NCBI GenBank assembly: GCA_012839295.1
Contig: DUNO01000061.1
Span: forward strand, 62,001-126,000
DNA: 64,000 nt
Source of the DNA: Clostridiales bacterium
GTDB lineage: Bacteria > Bacillota > Clostridia > Lachnospirales > Lachnospiraceae
Reading direction: 5' to 3'
The position numbers were made by a program, and so were the translations under genes. Below, piece by piece: positions 9,401-19,032 of the stretch (position 1 is its first letter; each line of letters begins with the position of its first letter). The notes under the pieces are model-generated. The model had not been told where the DNA came from. It saw nothing but the letters and a program-made list of their open reading frames with translations, and searched no databases.

Positions 9401-10269
9401 CGGACGATAATATCCGGAGCGCCAAGCTCAAGGAGCCTTTTCAGACGGTTGTTACGGTTGATAATTCTTCTGTATAAATCGTTCATATCGGAGGTAGCAA
9501 AACGTCCGCCATCCAACTGAACCATCGGCCTAAGATCCGGAGGAATTACCGGGATTACGGATAAGATCATCCATTCCGGCTTATTGCCGGACTCACGGAA
9601 GGCTTCCACAACCTCAAGGCGCTTAATAATTCTTGCGCGCTTTTGGCCGGTGGAGTCCTTCAGCCCCCTCTTTAAGTCCTTGGATTCCTTCTCAAGATCG
9701 ATTGCCTGCAATAATTCCTGGATTGACTCGGCACCCATGCCAAGGCGGAAGCTGTTATATCCGTATTTCTCTATTGCTTCCTGTCTTTCCTTCTCATTTA
9801 AGACCTGTTTGTACTGTAAATCTGTAGTACCTTTATCAAGTACGATATAGGATGCAAAATACAGCACCTTCTCCAGAGTTCTCGGAGAAAGATCCAGAAT
9901 CAGACCCATACGGCTTGGGATACCTTTGAAATACCAGATATGGGATACGGGTGCTGCCAGCTCAATATGCCCCATACGTTCACGTCGGACGCTGGCTTTT
10001 GTTACCTCAACACCACACCTGTCACAAACAACTCCCTTATATCTGATCTTCTTGTATTTACCGCAATGGCATTCCCAGTCCTTGCTGGGTCCAAAGATCC
10101 TCTCACAGAACAGGCCATCCTTTTCCGGCTTTAAGGTTCTATAGTTAATAGTCTCTGGCTTTCTTACTTCTCCCTTTGACCATTCTCTGATTTTTTCAGG
10201 TGAAGCTAAACCAATTTTTATCGCATCATAGGTTATCTCTTGAATACTGTTATTCATTACTTCAGACAT
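6466..10269 (-). CDS. rpoC: DNA-directed RNA polymerase subunit beta'
   Basis: About 1267 residues. N-terminal zinc site [20 protein letters not shown], catalytic loop [18 protein letters not shown] with the three Mg-binding aspartates, and the second zinc cluster ([13 protein letters not shown]) are all present. I placed the start at ATG 10269 (MSEVMNNS), preceded by AAGGAAGGGAG; an upstream frame-open ATG at 10323 would put that site inside the gene. The 100-nt gap to rpoB supports this. Residues about 1184-1267 are a highly acidic, Tyr- and Asp-rich tail that goes beyond the conserved core. Co-transcribed with rpoB; the rpsL-rpsG-fusA block that often follows rpoC is not here. Confidence 0.97.
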   Translation of the reverse strand: MSEVMNNSIQEITYDAIKIGLASPEKIREWSKGEVRKPETINYRTLKPEKDGLFCERIFGPSKDWECHCGKYKKIRYKGVVCDRCGVEVTKASVRRERMGHIELAAPVSHIWYFKGIPSRMGLILDLSPRTLEKVLYFASYIVLDKGTTDLQYKQVLNEKERQEAIEKYGYNSFRLGMGAESIQELLQAIDLEKESKDLKRGLKDSTGQKRARIIKRLEVVEAFRESGNKPEWMILSVIPVIPPDLRPMVQLDGGRFATSDMNDLYRRIINRNNRLKRLLELGAPDIIVRNEKRMLQEAVDALIDNGRRGRPVTGPGNRALKSLSDMLKGKQGRFRQNLLGKRVDYSGRSVIVVGPELKLYQCGLPKEMAIELFKPFVMKELVARGTAHNIKSAKKMVERLQTEVWDVLEEVIKEHPVMLNRAPTLHRLGIQAFEPVLVEGKAIKLHPLVCTAYNADFDGDQMAVHLPLSVEAQAECRFLLLSPNNLLKPSDGAPVTVPSQDMVLGIYYLTIEREMPNKPHPCFKSLNEAILAYENGAIILHEMIRVRRTGLNKDGMEESRTIESTLGRFIFNEIIPQDLGFVDRSKDENFLTLEINFLVGKKQLKPILEKCINIHGATKTAEILDAVKSLGYKYSTRAAMTVSISDMEVPEEKQTILKEAEATIENIAKEYRRGRMTEDERYNTVIETWKEADKVLTDKLLSGLDKFNNIKMMSDSGARGSDKQIKQLAGMRGLMADTSGRTIELPIKSNLREGLDVLEYFISAHGARKGLSDTALRTADSGYLTRRLVDVSQDLIIREVDCCEGQEAPGMWIKAFEDGKEVIEGLEERITGRYSCETIKDADGEIIVKANHMITPKRAARIMATGVDKVKIRTVLTCKSHIGVCAKCYGANMATGEAVQVGEAVGIIAAQSIGEPGTQLTMRTFHTGGVAGDDITQGLPRVEELFEARKPKGLAIIAEFGGVVTIKDTKKKREVIVTNNETMESKAYLIPYGSRIKVADNDIIEAGDELTEGSVNPHDILKIKGIRAVQDYMIQEVQRVYRLQGVEINDKHIEVIVRQMLKKVRIETNGDTSFLPGTLVDILEYEDENERMLAEGLETADGKQVMLGITKASLATNSFLSAASFQETTKVLTEAAIKGKVDPLIGLKENVIIGKLIPAGTGMKRYRSVKLDTDTQEEYMLSEDIEGDGAYLGEYNDFEYSEDSYNDEGYLAAEYDEEGFYEGEDGVAEIVHDEKYDGEDADNEGNWTEAEFNLKGISEDDYSDGL

Positions 10270-10369
10270 CCTTTGGCTCTCCCTTCCTTTGATCATGTCT
10301 ATGCCGATTCGGAAATTAAACACCGACTTCTCAAGTTAGCGTTAGTCCCAGGCGTGTGGCGGCTTGTTT

Positions 10370-13300
10370 TTAAAGCTCTTCTCCACATGCCTTGCAGCTC
10401 TTGCTTCCTTCCGGTACGATTGCCCCACAGTTTGGACAAATATCTTCTTCCGGTTCCAGCTCGTCTGCCGGTCCTAGGTCTTCCTCTTCTTCATAAATTC
10501 CGTCTTCCAGTATATCTTCGGATTCATCTTCATAAATATCGAAAATATCAGCATCGATATCTTCAACATTTCCTTGGGTGAAGCCGGCATCTTCATAGCC
10601 TTCATCATATCTGAAATTATTATCACCTTCAATTAATGGTGTCAGGTCAGAATCACCGTAATCAATGCTTTCTGTCATCTTCACCTCATCACCGTTCTCA
10701 TCGAGAACCGTAACGTCCAGGGCAAGGGACTGAAGCTCTTTTAAGAGAACCTTGAAGGACTCAGGAATACCAGGCTCTGATATATTCTCGCCCTTTATGA
10801 TTGCTTCATAAGTCTTAACACGGCCGGTAACATCATCGGATTTTACCGTCAGGATTTCCTGAAGGATATAAGCAGCACCGTAAGCCTCCAGCGCCCAAAC
10901 CTCCATCTCACCAAATCTCTGTCCGCCGAATTGTGCCTTACCGCCTAATGGCTGCTGTGTTACCAGTGAGTAAGGGCCTGTGGAACGGGCATGGATCTTA
11001 TCGTCTACCAGATGGTGGAGCTTTAAGTAGTGCATAAAGCCAACTGTAACGGAGCCGTCAAAATACTCACCAGTTCTTCCATCACGAAGTCTTACCTTAC
11101 CATCACGGTTGATCGGAACGCCCTTCCAGTCCTCCCTGTTCTCCGGATGCTTCTCGAGGTAATCCATCAGCTCAGGATGCAGGGAATCCTTATATTTTGC
11201 CTCAAATTCTTCCCATGAGGTATTCGCATAAGCATTTGCAATCTCCAGGGTATCCATAATGTCAAACTCGTTCGCTCCGTCAAATACCGATGTCGAGATA
11301 TCTATACCAAGTACCTTTGCAGCTAAGGACAGATGGATTTCAAGTACCTGTCCGATATTCATACGGGAAGGTACACCCAAAGGGTTAAGCACGATATCCA
11401 ATGCCCTTCCGTTTGGCAGGAACGGCATGTCTTCCACCGGCAATACACGGGAAACAACACCCTTGTTACCGTGACGTCCAGCCATCTTGTCACCAACCTG
11501 GATTTTTCTCTTCTGCGCGATATAGACACGCACTGTCTGGTTTACACCAGGGGACAGCTCATCGCCGTTCTCCCTCGTAAACACCTTTGCATCCACGATG
11601 ATACCGTACTCACCATGGGGAACACGCAGGGAGGTATCACGGACTTCCCTGGCCTTCTCACCAAAGATTGCCCTAAGAAGTCTTTCCTCAGCAGTAAGCT
11701 CTGTCTCACCCTTTGGTGTTACCTTGCCAACCAGGATATCTCCGGCACGGACCTCAGCACCGATGCGGATAATACCTCTTTCATCCAGATCCTTCAGCGC
11801 ATCATCACCGACACCTGGAACGTCCCTTGTGATTTCTTCGGGCCCCAGCTTAGTATCCCGGGATTCCGCTTCATATTCTTCAATATGCACGGAAGTATAT
11901 ACATCTTCCTGCACCAGTCTTTCACTCAATAATACGGCATCTTCATAGTTATAACCTTCCCAGGTCATGAATCCAATCAATGGATTCTTACCAAGGGCTA
12001 ACTCACCCTTAGAGGTAGAAGGACCGTCTGCAATTACCTGTCCGGCTGTAATCCTGTCACCGCGGGAAACAATGGGCCTCTGGTTAATACAGGTTCCCTG
12101 GTTGCTTCTTGCAAACTTGATTAAACGGTAAGAGGTCTTGGTATTATCATCATTTTTAACGATAACCTCCTTAGCCGTAACCCGTTCAACAACGCCGGAT
12201 TTCTTCGCAATTACGCATACACCGGAGTCGATTGCAGCCTTCGCTTCAATACCTGTTCCTACTGCCGGTGCTTCCGTGATTAACAACGGAACCGCCTGAC
12301 GCTGCATGTTGGCACCCATGAGGGCACGGTTCGCATCGTCATTTTCAAGGAAAGGAATTAATGCAGTAGCCACGGAAAATACCATCTTCGGAGATACGTC
12401 CATCAAATCGATTTTGTGCTTCTCGTACTGGGAGGTCTCCTCCATATAACGTCCGGAAATACTGTTATGAACGAAATAGCCGTCCTCATCGATCTCTTCA
12501 TTAGCCTGCGCAACAATATATTTATCTTCTTCATCTGCTGTTAAATAAACAACCTCATCAATTACCCTTGGATTCATCGGGTCTGTCCTGTCGCATTTGC
12601 GGTAAGGTGCCTCAATAAAACCATACTCATTAATCCTTGCATAGGTGGCAAGGGAGTTGATCAGACCGATGTTAGGACCTTCCGGCGTCTCAATCGGACA
12701 CATCCTGCCATAATGGGAATAGTGAACGTCCCTGACCTCGAAGCCAGCCCTGTCACGGGACAAACCGCCGGGACCAAGTGCGGATAAACGTCTCTTATGG
12801 GTCAGCTCACCAAGAGGATTGTGCTGATCCATAAACTGGGACAGCTGGGAGCTTCCGAAGAACTCCTTTACCGCTGCGGTAACCGGTTTAATATTGATTA
12901 GGGACTGGGGACTGATGCCCTCCAGATCCTGGGTTGTCATTCTTTCACGGACAACACGTTCCATTCTGGACAGACCGATACGGTACTGGTTCTGCAGCAA
13001 CTCGCCAACCGCCCTGATTCTTCTGTTGCCCAGATGGTCTATATCATCGTTATGGCCGACGCCATATTCCAAATGGATGTTATAGTTAATAGAAGCAATG
13101 ATGTCTTCCTTTGTAATATGTTTCGGGACTAATTCATTAATATTCTTCTTAATTGCATTCTTAATATCTTCGATATCCGTATGGTCTGCCAGGATATTTT
13201 TCAGAACCGGGTAATACACATCCTCTGTAATGCCCAGCTCCTTTCTGTCTATGTTCACATAATAAGCCAGGTCAACCATCATATTAGATAGAACCTTAAC

Positions 13301-14332
13301 ATTGCGCTCCTCCGCTTGTACCATAACAAAGGGCACTGCTGCATTCTGGATCTGTCTGGCAATCCGGTCTGTCACCTGGGTACCTGCAGCTGCAATAATC
13401 TCACCTGTAGATTCATCAACAACATCCTCAGCCAATAAAAAGCCGACAATCCTGTTGCGCATATGAAGCTTCTTATTAAATTTATATCTGCCCACCTTCG
13501 CGAGATCATATCTTCTCGCATCAAAGAACATACTATTTAATAAGGATTCCGCATTTTCAACTGCCAAAGGCTCGCCGGGACGGAGCTTTTTGTACAGCTC
13601 TAATAAACCGTCCTGGTAGCTGCCGGTCGGATCCTTGGAAGTACTTGGGTCTTTTGCCAGGGAAGCAAGAATCTTTGGCTCCTCACCAAACAACTGCTTG
13701 ATTTCCTCATTGGTACCATAACCAAGGGCTCTTACAAAGGTAGTAATCGGAACCTTTCTGTTACGGTCAACACGTACGTAAAAAACATCGTTGGAATCTG
13801 TCTCATACTCCAACCATGCACCTCTATTTGGGATAACGGTAGAGGAAAACAACCTCTTACCGATTTTGTCATGATCTATTGCATAATAAATACCAGGGGA
13901 ACGTACTAACTGACTTACAATAACTCTCTCTGCACCATTGATTACGAAGGTACCGGTCTCGGTCATTAACGGCAGATCTCCCATGAAAATATCGTGTTCA
14001 TTGATCTCGTTATTCTCTTTGTTATGAAGTCTTACTTTAACCTTCAAAGGAGCTGCATAGGTAGCATCTCTTTCTTTACATTCTTCTATTGTATATTTAA
14101 TATCATCTTCACACAATGTAAAGTCTACGAATTCCAAGCTCAAGTGTCCACTGTAATCGGCTATCGGAGAAATATCATCAAATACTTCCTTGAGTCCCTC
14201 GTCTAAAAACCACTGGTAGGAATCCTTTTGTACCTCAATAAGATTGGGCATCTCCAGGACTTCCTTCTGTTTGGAGTAACTCATTCTAACGTTATTACCA
14301 ACCTTGATTGGATGCATTCTGTTCTTGTCCAT
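10370..14332 (-). CDS. rpoB: DNA-directed RNA polymerase subunit beta, with zinc-ribbon tail
   Basis: About 1320 residues. Conserved landmarks include the rifampicin region ([31 protein letters not shown]), the [25 protein letters not shown] catalytic region and the C-terminal clamp motif [28 protein letters not shown]. The start is the ATG at 14332, preceded by AAGGGGTG; a GTG at 14344 is in frame but overlaps this site. The C-terminus is unusual: after an acidic linker ([21 protein letters not shown] region) it ends in CPNCG-x9-CKACGEEL, a small zinc ribbon. The rifampicin pocket residues look wild type. Driven by the promoter at 14638-14666. Confidence 0.97.
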   Translation of the reverse strand: MDKNRMHPIKVGNNVRMSYSKQKEVLEMPNLIEVQKDSYQWFLDEGLKEVFDDISPIADYSGHLSLEFVDFTLCEDDIKYTIEECKERDATYAAPLKVKVRLHNKENNEINEHDIFMGDLPLMTETGTFVINGAERVIVSQLVRSPGIYYAIDHDKIGKRLFSSTVIPNRGAWLEYETDSNDVFYVRVDRNRKVPITTFVRALGYGTNEEIKQLFGEEPKILASLAKDPSTSKDPTGSYQDGLLELYKKLRPGEPLAVENAESLLNSMFFDARRYDLAKVGRYKFNKKLHMRNRIVGFLLAEDVVDESTGEIIAAAGTQVTDRIARQIQNAAVPFVMVQAEERNVKVLSNMMVDLAYYVNIDRKELGITEDVYYPVLKNILADHTDIEDIKNAIKKNINELVPKHITKEDIIASINYNIHLEYGVGHNDDIDHLGNRRIRAVGELLQNQYRIGLSRMERVVRERMTTQDLEGISPQSLINIKPVTAAVKEFFGSSQLSQFMDQHNPLGELTHKRRLSALGPGGLSRDRAGFEVRDVHYSHYGRMCPIETPEGPNIGLINSLATYARINEYGFIEAPYRKCDRTDPMNPRVIDEVVYLTADEEDKYIVAQANEEIDEDGYFVHNSISGRYMEETSQYEKHKIDLMDVSPKMVFSVATALIPFLENDDANRALMGANMQRQAVPLLITEAPAVGTGIEAKAAIDSGVCVIAKKSGVVERVTAKEVIVKNDDNTKTSYRLIKFARSNQGTCINQRPIVSRGDRITAGQVIADGPSTSKGELALGKNPLIGFMTWEGYNYEDAVLLSERLVQEDVYTSVHIEEYEAESRDTKLGPEEITRDVPGVGDDALKDLDERGIIRIGAEVRAGDILVGKVTPKGETELTAEERLLRAIFGEKAREVRDTSLRVPHGEYGIIVDAKVFTRENGDELSPGVNQTVRVYIAQKRKIQVGDKMAGRHGNKGVVSRVLPVEDMPFLPNGRALDIVLNPLGVPSRMNIGQVLEIHLSLAAKVLGIDISTSVFDGANEFDIMDTLEIANAYANTSWEEFEAKYKDSLHPELMDYLEKHPENREDWKGVPINRDGKVRLRDGRTGEYFDGSVTVGFMHYLKLHHLVDDKIHARSTGPYSLVTQQPLGGKAQFGGQRFGEMEVWALEAYGAAYILQEILTVKSDDVTGRVKTYEAIIKGENISEPGIPESFKVLLKELQSLALDVTVLDENGDEVKMTESIDYGDSDLTPLIEGDNNFRYDEGYEDAGFTQGNVEDIDADIFDIYEDESEDILEDGIYEEEEDLGPADELEPEEDICPNCGAIVPEGSKSCKACGEEL

Positions 14333-14428
14333 TGACGTTTTCACCCCTTGAATTTTATAAGTTTAAATCTTGTACAAGATGAATCAGCAGACCAACTCAC
14401 CCTATTCTTACAAATAAATCAAAAACCC

Positions 14429-14515
14429 AATCCATTTGAAAATGGATTTGTCCGTTTGAATGGATTTGACCGTTTGGAAAAATGGATTTATTCATTTAGA
14501 AAAATGAATTATCCT
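14429..14515. repeat. Degenerate palindromic repeats in the rpoB leader
   Basis: The rpoB 5' UTR contains AATCCATTT-GA-AAATGGATT (14429-14448), then several ATGGATTT/CCGTTTG variants at about 20-nt spacing, then ATTCATTT/AAATGAAT. They would form small AT-rich hairpins in the leader RNA. Function unknown. Confidence 0.55.
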
Positions 14516-14589
14516 ATGCCAAAAATCGCCTTGGTAATCAATTCATTTATAAGGAATAAAAAACTCTTTTCTTTTAGAAACATATATGC

Positions 14590-14690
14590 TATAATATATT
14601 GGTGATAGGCATACAGCACCACAATAGTGCATCTTTCATACTAGCATACTTTTTTTCAACTGTCAACTCAATTTTTATTGAGTTTTTTTA
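14590..14690 (+). ncRNA. Candidate small RNA, antisense to the rpoB promoter region
   Basis: On the plus strand an extended -10 (TGCTATAAT, 14587-14595) lies about 70 nt before a hairpin CTCAAT-TTTT-ATTGAG followed by seven Ts (about 14667-14689). Between them is a small hairpin GCACCACAATAGTGC. No open reading frame fits. The predicted transcript of about 90 nt would run opposite to, and across, the rpoB promoter and start site. There is no good -35 box, so this is a candidate only. Confidence 0.35.
14638..14666 (-). promoter_or_regulatory. Promoter of rpoB-rpoC
   Basis: TTGACA (14666-14661), a 17-nt spacer containing an A-run, and TAGTAT (14643-14638). Predicted start about 300 nt before the rpoB ATG, leaving a long AT-rich leader. 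Confidence 0.8.
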
Positions 14691-14884
14691 TTTATGAAAA
14701 ATGAATCATTTTTCCGGTTCATTCGTATTATTGAAACAATTTACACAATATAGTGAAATGAAATCTACATATAATTTACCAAAAAACCCTATTTTTATTA
14801 TAAATTATTGTTTATTTAAAACATTGACTTCCCCGGCTCACAGTTTTATGATGTATAGGAATTCTTACTTCTTATATAAATAAT

Positions 14885-14945
14885 AAACCATATTTAATTC
14901 TTTCCAACTTTTAGCAGAAAAGACAATTAAATATGGTTTTTTATT
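14885..14945 (+). terminator. AT-rich hairpin with T-run (plus strand)
   Basis: AAACCATATTTAATT (14885-14899) and its exact complement (14925-14939) followed by a T-rich run on the plus strand. No plus-strand gene precedes it, so it may be a remnant or may terminate antisense transcription. Confidence 0.45.
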
Positions 14946-14988
14946 CTAATAAATAAGATTTCTCCGATTAGCATTTCCGGCCATAAGA

Positions 14989-15018
14989 AAATCCCGCTCA
15001 AAATCGAGCGGGATTTTT
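14989..15018 (-). terminator. Terminator after rplL
   Basis: AAATCCCGCTC (14989-14999) and GAGCGGGATTT (15006-15016) form a GC-rich stem five bases beyond the rplL stop. On the minus strand the stem ends in TTTTC. Confidence 0.85.
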
Positions 15019-15022
15019 ATTC

Positions 15023-15388
15023 TTACTTTAAAGCAACCTTAGCGCCTTCTGCTTCTAATTTAGCCTTAAGATCATCAGCTTCTGCCTTGCTTACGCCTTC
15101 CTTAACTACCTTAGGAGCGCCATCAACAAGATCCTTAGCTTCCTTTAAGCCTAAGCCTGTTACTTCACGTACAACCTTGATAACCTTAACCTTGTTAGGG
15201 CCAGCTTCAGTTAACTCTACGTTGAACTCTGTCTTCTCTTCTTCAGCTGCTGCTGCAGGGCCAGCTGCTGCTACTACAACACCTGCTGCTGCGGATACAC
15301 CGAATTCTTCTTCACATGCTTTTACTAATTCATTTAATTCTAATACGGTAAGGCCTTTAATTGCCTCGATAAACTCTTGAGTTGTCAT
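15023..15388 (-). CDS. rplL: Ribosomal protein L7/L12
   Basis: 121 residues. N-terminal dimerisation helix ([29 protein letters not shown]), an Ala-rich hinge ([19 protein letters not shown]) and a C-terminal factor-binding domain with [31 protein letters not shown]. It recruits translational GTPases to the ribosome as multiple copies on L10. A GGAGGTAAATTTAA ribosome binding site precedes the ATG. It follows rplJ in the same transcript, with a strong hairpin in the 126-nt gap. Confidence 0.97.
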   Translation of the reverse strand: MTTQEFIEAIKGLTVLELNELVKACEEEFGVSAAAGVVVAAAGPAAAAEEEKTEFNVELTEAGPNKVKVIKVVREVTGLGLKEAKDLVDGAPKVVKEGVSKAEADDLKAKLEAEGAKVALK

Positions 15389-15477
15389 TTAAATTTACCT
15401 CCATTATTATATTTTTTCATTTATGATCGGGTTAATTTCGTTCCCAATGATTTGTCACCCACCATTATGCTGCTTGT

Positions 15478-15513
15478 CTGCAGCCTCCCGGCAGGTTAAC
15501 CGGCCGCCTGCAG
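15478..15513 (-). promoter_or_regulatory. GC-rich hairpin between rplJ and rplL
   Basis: Starting right after the rplJ stop, CTGCAGGC-GCCGG pairs with CCGGC and GCCTGCAG type arms (15478-15513). There is no T-run, so it is more likely an mRNA stability or processing element than a terminator. L7/L12 is needed at several times the amount of L10, which such an element could help to set. Confidence 0.5.
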
Positions 15514-15514
15514 G

Positions 15515-16000
15515 TTATGCCTGCTTTTCTGCGATCTGGCTCAGTACACGAGCAAGGTTTGTAATTGGTGACTGTAAGCTTCCAAGCAACTTGGAAATAA
15601 GAACTTCCCTGGAAGGGATCGTTGCGATAACCTGGATTCCCTTTACATCATAGTAAGTTCCTTCAACAACACCTGCCTTGAACTCTAAGTTAGGCATTGT
15701 CTTTGCACATTCAGCTAAAACTCTGGCGGGAGCAGTTGCATCCTCCAAACCAAAAGCGATAGCAGAAGGTCCGTTCAAATCATTTGCCAATGATTCAAAT
15801 TCTGTTCCCTTGAATGCAAAGTTAAGCATCGTGTTCTTGTATACCTTGTATACTACACCAGCTTCCCTTAACTTTTTACGAAGCTCAGTATCCTGAGCAA
15901 CAGTTAATCCGCGGTAGTCAACTAAAACTGCAGCTTTGGCGTTTGTAGCGTAGCCTTTAATTTCCTCTACAATTGGCTGTTTTAATTCAACTTTTGCCAT
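15515..16000 (-). CDS. rplJ: Ribosomal protein L10
   Basis: 161 residues, the base of the ribosomal stalk. KAAVLVDYRGLTVAQDTELRKKLREAGVVYKVYKNTMLNFAF is the classic L10 N-terminal domain; the C-terminal helix (LLGSLQSPITNLARVLSQIAEKQA) carries L7/L12 dimers. RBS AAGGAGG upstream. First gene of the rplJ-rplL transcript, which starts at its own promoter and contains an L10 autoregulatory leader. Confidence 0.97.
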   Translation of the reverse strand: MAKVELKQPIVEEIKGYATNAKAAVLVDYRGLTVAQDTELRKKLREAGVVYKVYKNTMLNFAFKGTEFESLANDLNGPSAIAFGLEDATAPARVLAECAKTMPNLEFKAGVVEGTYYDVKGIQVIATIPSREVLISKLLGSLQSPITNLARVLSQIAEKQA

Positions 16001-16089
16001 TTACGTACACCTCCTTATATCTTTTATAGACTGACGTGTCACCGGCAATCTTTCTATCTTGTATCAGACAACCGACATCCGGTTCTGTA

Positions 16090-16220
16090 AGACACAAAAA
16101 AAGCCTCATCCTGCCAAAGCATGGAGAGGTCAATAAAATCAATACAGATTAAATTAACTTTCCTCGGTAGGCGGCTTCTCACCTTACGCCCTGCGGCACC
16201 TACTGTCTTCGGCAGTTTTA
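16090..16220 (-). promoter_or_regulatory. L10 leader (rplJ autoregulatory RNA)
   Basis: The minus-strand RNA runs from ACTGCCGAAGACAGTAGG through GCCGCAGGG and GGTGAGAAGCCGCCTACCGAGG to a final hairpin (CCTC...GAGGC, about 16096-16130) followed by TTTTTTT. This matches the known L10 leader, in which excess L10-L12 complex binds the kink-turn region and controls the operon. The terminal hairpin with its T-run suggests attenuation here. Confidence 0.85.
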
Positions 16221-16232
16221 TTCACAAGTTGC

Positions 16233-16262
16233 ATTATAGCATGACACGGAAAGACATGTCAA
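16233..16262 (-). promoter_or_regulatory. Promoter of rplJ-rplL
   Basis: TTGACA (16262-16257), an 18-nt spacer and TATAAT (16238-16233), with TGC before the -10 (extended -10). Confidence 0.9.
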
Positions 16263-16303
16263 CTATTTTCTCTTATGAACTTATCTTATGAACTTAAATT
16301 ATC

Positions 16304-16331
16304 CAAGTGAACCGGCAAGCCGGTCCACTTG
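16304..16331 (-). terminator. Terminator-like hairpin after rplA
   Basis: CAAGTGAACCGGC and GCCGGTCCACTTG form a 13-bp stem with one mismatch just after the rplA stop. The T-run is poor, so read-through into rplJ is possible. Confidence 0.65.
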
Positions 16332-16342
16332 TCATTATTATA

Positions 16343-17035
16343 CTAGCTTAATTTAGCTGTATTGAGCTTTACGCCAGGACCCATAGTGGATGCCAGGGTA
16401 ACGCTTTTTAAATACTGGCCCTTCGCTGCGGAGGGCTTAGCCTTGATAACAGCACCGATTAAGGTCTGGAAGTTATCCTTTAACATTTCCTCAGTAAAGG
16501 AAGCCTTGCCAAGGGGAACGTGGATAATGTTTGTCTTGTCCAGCCTGTATTCGATCTTACCAGCCTTGATATCAGCAACAGCCTTTGTAACATCCATAGT
16601 TACAGTGCCGGCCTTAGGATTTGGCATTAAGCCCTTAGGGCCGAGCACACGTCCCAAACGTCCAACAACACCCATCATATCCGGTGTAGCTACTACTACG
16701 TCGAATTCAAACCAGTTTTCATTCTGGATCTTAGGGATTAATTCATCTGCTCCAACGAAATCTGCGCCAGCTGCTAAAGCCTCATTTGCCTTGTCGCCCT
16801 TTGCAAATACAAGTACACGTACAGTCTTACCGGTTCCGTGAGGTAATACTACCGCACCACGAACCTGCTGGTCTGCATGACGTCCGTCAACACCAAGTCT
16901 GATGTGTGCTTCGATGGTTTCATCAAATTTCGCTACAGCTGTCTTCTTTACTAAGCTGATAGCTTCTGCTGCATCATATTGAGCAGACTTATCAACCGTC
17001 TTTGCAACGTCTGTATATTTCTTTCCTCTTTTCAT
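16343..17035 (-). CDS. rplA: Ribosomal protein L1
   Basis: 230 residues, binds 23S rRNA at the mobile L1 stalk. Landmarks are the N-terminal [32 protein letters not shown], the [23 protein letters not shown] stretch and the signature [33 protein letters not shown]. Bacterial L1 often represses its own rplK-rplA mRNA. Here the 300-nt rplK-rplA spacer is unusually long and holds duplicated hairpins and a motif shared with the rplK leader. Confidence 0.97.
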   Translation of the reverse strand: MKRGKKYTDVAKTVDKSAQYDAAEAISLVKKTAVAKFDETIEAHIRLGVDGRHADQQVRGAVVLPHGTGKTVRVLVFAKGDKANEALAAGADFVGADELIPKIQNENWFEFDVVVATPDMMGVVGRLGRVLGPKGLMPNPKAGTVTMDVTKAVADIKAGKIEYRLDKTNIIHVPLGKASFTEEMLKDNFQTLIGAVIKAKPSAAKGQYLKSVTLASTMGPGVKLNTAKLS

Positions 17036-17141
17036 TCTATAAACCTCCTAGTGGTTTTACCGGGAGAAAACGAAATCCCATGAACTTCGTCAGCAAATAC
17101 AGTACCGTATCTGCCTGCCAAATGTGATTTCCCATCTGGCA

Positions 17142-17154
17142 TTCCCTCCCACGT
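17142..17154 (-). promoter_or_regulatory. ACGTGGGAGGGAA motif, copy 2 (before rplA)
   Basis: The 13-nt motif ACGTGGGAGGGAA occurs on the minus strand here, 107-119 nt before rplA, and again at 17802-17814 before rplK. Identical copies in front of both ribosomal genes suggest a shared regulatory or L1-binding role (inferred). Confidence 0.5.
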
Positions 17155-17206
17155 TATTAGATTCTAAATCGCATGATATCTTTCAACCATGCTGTCTCAT
17201 TCAAAT

Positions 17207-17337
17207 TAACAACCATTTAGCCGCCAGAGCCGTTAGGCCACGGGGTGTTGGATGTGAAATATTCTGTATTTCACACTAACGAACATTTGGCCGCGAGGCC
17301 ACTCCATGTCGAATGTGAAATGATCTTCATTTCACAC
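17207..17337. repeat. Two tandem 60-70-bp hairpin units between rplK and rplA
   Basis: Units at 17207-17276 and 17277-17337 share TAACnAnCATTTnGCCGC, a GGCCAC stretch and an 8-bp stem hairpin TGTGAAAT/ATTTCACA with different 7-nt loops (17253-17275 and 17314-17336). The second hairpin overlaps the rplK stop. Confidence 0.75.
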
Positions 17338-17762
17338 TAGTCAACTATACTAACGCCCATGCTTCTTGCAGTACCTGCAACCATGCTCATAGCTGCTTCA
17401 ACACTTGCTGCATTTAAGTCAGGCATCTTTAATTCTGCGATTTTTCTTAGCTGTGCCTGGGTAAGCTTAGCAACCTTTGTCTTGTTTGGTGCAGCAGAAC
17501 CAGACTTCAGGTTAAGTTCTTTTTTGATCAAAACTGCTGCCGGAGGAGTCTTTGTTACGAAGCTGAAGCTTCTGTCTGCGTATACGGTAATAACTACTGG
17601 TGTAATAATTCCGTCTTGATCTGCTGTTCTTGCGTTAAATTCCTTTGTAAACTGAACGATGTTTACGCCATGTTGTCCGAGTGCAGGTCCTACCGGTGGA
17701 GCCGGAGTAGCCTTACCAGCTGGGATCTGTAATTTAATATAACCTGTTACTTTTTTTGCCAT
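17337..17762 (-). CDS. rplK: Ribosomal protein L11
   Basis: 141 residues of the GTPase-associated centre. [41 protein letters not shown] is the N-terminal domain and the site of thiostrepton and micrococcin action; the C-terminal rRNA-binding domain ends [26 protein letters not shown]-like before ATG. Follows nusG with a 171-nt gap, probably in the rpmG-secE-nusG-rplK-rplA transcript. Confidence 0.97.
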   Translation of the reverse strand: MAKKVTGYIKLQIPAGKATPAPPVGPALGQHGVNIVQFTKEFNARTADQDGIITPVVITVYADRSFSFVTKTPPAAVLIKKELNLKSGSAAPNKTKVAKLTQAQLRKIAELKMPDLNAASVEAAMSMVAGTARSMGVSIVD

Positions 17763-17801
17763 GATAGCATACCTCCTGATAAATGTGGTGTTTGCGGGAA
17801 T

Positions 17802-17814
17802 TTCCCTCCCACGT
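17802..17814 (-). promoter_or_regulatory. ACGTGGGAGGGAA motif, copy 1 (before rplK)
   Basis: Same 13-nt motif as at 17142-17154, here 40-52 nt upstream of the rplK ATG. Confidence 0.5.
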
Positions 17815-17933
17815 AACTAACCGTAAGTTACATACTTTTTCCATTGCATGCACGGTGTCCTATACAAGATAATCTGATGATCCGCAGGATGAAGCCTTAT
17901 CTCTTCATTCTCTGTGAATTACCCTGCCTCGCA

Positions 17934-18455
17934 TTAATTGCGAACCTTGATTTCGCTAAAACCGATCTCAACCGGCGTTTCACGTCCAAACATGTCCACG
18001 CTGATTGTAACGATTTGCTTGTGTAAGTTGATTTGCTTGATAACACCTGTGGTATTCTCCCAAACTCCTGAGATAACCGTAACGGTATCACCAATTTCAA
18101 AACCAACAGAGACTTCATCATTTTTGATTCCCATGCTGTGCATCTCTGCATCAGTCAATGGAACCGGCTGTTTGGAATCGGGACCGACAAAGCCTGTTAC
18201 TCCCCTGGTATTGCGGACTACATACCATACGTCATCATTCATAACCATATGGAGCAGCACATAACCTGGGAACATCTTCTTCTGTACACGCTTCTTAACG
18301 CCGTTTTTCACTTCAATGACGTCCTGCATCGGAACAGATACTTCTAAGATCTGGTCTTGGAGCTTTCTGTTTTCGATTGTCTTTTCGATGTTCGCTTTTA
18401 CTTTGTTCTCATACCCAGAATAGGTGTGAACAACGTACCAATTTGCTTCTGACAT
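17934..18455 (-). CDS. nusG: Transcription termination/antitermination factor NusG
   Basis: 173 residues. The NGN domain (NWYVVHTYSGYENKVKANIEKTIENRK, then MFPGYVLLHMVMNDDVWYVVRNTRGVTGFVG) binds RNA polymerase; the C-terminal KOW domain (FEIGDTVTVISGVWENTTGVIKQINLHKQIVTISVDMFGRETPVEIGFSEI) binds S10 or Rho. Standard length. Sits 15 nt after secE in the classical secE-nusG pair. Confidence 0.97.
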   Translation of the reverse strand: MSEANWYVVHTYSGYENKVKANIEKTIENRKLQDQILEVSVPMQDVIEVKNGVKKRVQKKMFPGYVLLHMVMNDDVWYVVRNTRGVTGFVGPDSKQPVPLTDAEMHSMGIKNDEVSVGFEIGDTVTVISGVWENTTGVIKQINLHKQIVTISVDMFGRETPVEIGFSEIKVRN

Positions 18456-18470
18456 ATCCTCACCCTTATC

Positions 18471-18689
18471 CTATAATAAGAATCCTAAACCGAGTTCGAT
18501 TGCATAGTCCAGCACGTAAATAATTATTCCCAAAACAATGGTAACTGATAATACAGCAATTGCCTGTTTTCCAAGGTACTCCTTATCCGGCCAGATAATC
18601 TTCTTGAACTCAGACTTAATTCCCTTGAACCAGCTTTTCTTCGGAGCTTTTTCTGTTGTAGCATTAGTCGTATTAGTCGTTTCGCCCAT
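18471..18689 (-). CDS. secE: Preprotein translocase subunit SecE
   Basis: 72 residues. A short Thr-rich start (MGETTNTTNATTEK) leads to an amphipathic helix (WFKGIKSEFKKIIWPDKEYLGKQ, with the conserved KIIWP) and one transmembrane helix. Small single-span SecE is normal for Firmicutes. I chose ATG 18689 because AAAGGA sits 10 nt upstream; the in-frame TTG three codons earlier lacks a site. Confidence 0.93.
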   Translation of the reverse strand: MGETTNTTNATTEKAPKKSWFKGIKSEFKKIIWPDKEYLGKQAIAVLSVTIVLGIIIYVLDYAIELGLGFLL

Positions 18690-18713
18690 GTCTTCCAATT
18701 CCTTTCTGGATAA

Positions 18714-18863
18714 TTACTTCGTTTCTTTGTGCAATGTGTGGGATCTGCAGAACTTACAATACTTCTTTGTTTCCATCCTGTCCGGATGTGTCTTTTTTTC
18801 TTTTGTCATGTTGTAATTGCGTTGTTTGCAATCAGTACATGCCAGTGTGATTTTTACGCGCAC
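18714..18863 (-). CDS. rpmG: Ribosomal protein L33, zinc-binding form
   Basis: 49 residues from a GTG at 18863 with GGAGGTG six to ten bases upstream. The protein reads [19 protein letters not shown]... and ends [17 protein letters not shown]. The two CxxC pairs (CTDC, CKFC) mark the zinc-containing L33 paralogue. First gene of the rpmG-secE-nusG run. Confidence 0.95.
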   Translation of the reverse strand: MRVKITLACTDCKQRNYNMTKEKKTHPDRMETKKYCKFCRSHTLHKETK

Positions 18864-19002
18864 AATATCCACCTCCGATTTCTTTGTTGCGCTAGACCGC
18901 GTTAACCGCTGCAGGCTTTTCCCTAAATATGAAGCCCGTAAGGAGATTCATATTATTCCCGTTTTTTAGGCATAAAAAAAAAGCCTCTTTTCTCGCTTCC
19001 TT

Positions 19003-19031
19003 AATATAACATAGACATGTAAATACGTCAA
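19003..19031 (-). promoter_or_regulatory. Promoter of rpmG-secE-nusG
   Basis: TTGACG (19031-19026), a 17-nt spacer and TATATT (19008-19003). Just upstream lies an AT-rich duplicated block that could act as an UP element. Confidence 0.8.
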
Positions 19032-19032
19032 T

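Noticed and set aside
11333-11932. 199-codon plus-strand frame inside rpoB
   Set aside because: Exactly antisense to a highly conserved part of rpoB, no ribosome binding site, no recognisable domain.
14701-14883. 60-codon plus-strand frame in the rpoB-rplL gap
   Set aside because: AT-rich region, no ribosome binding site and no similarity; the terminator behind it alone does not support a gene.
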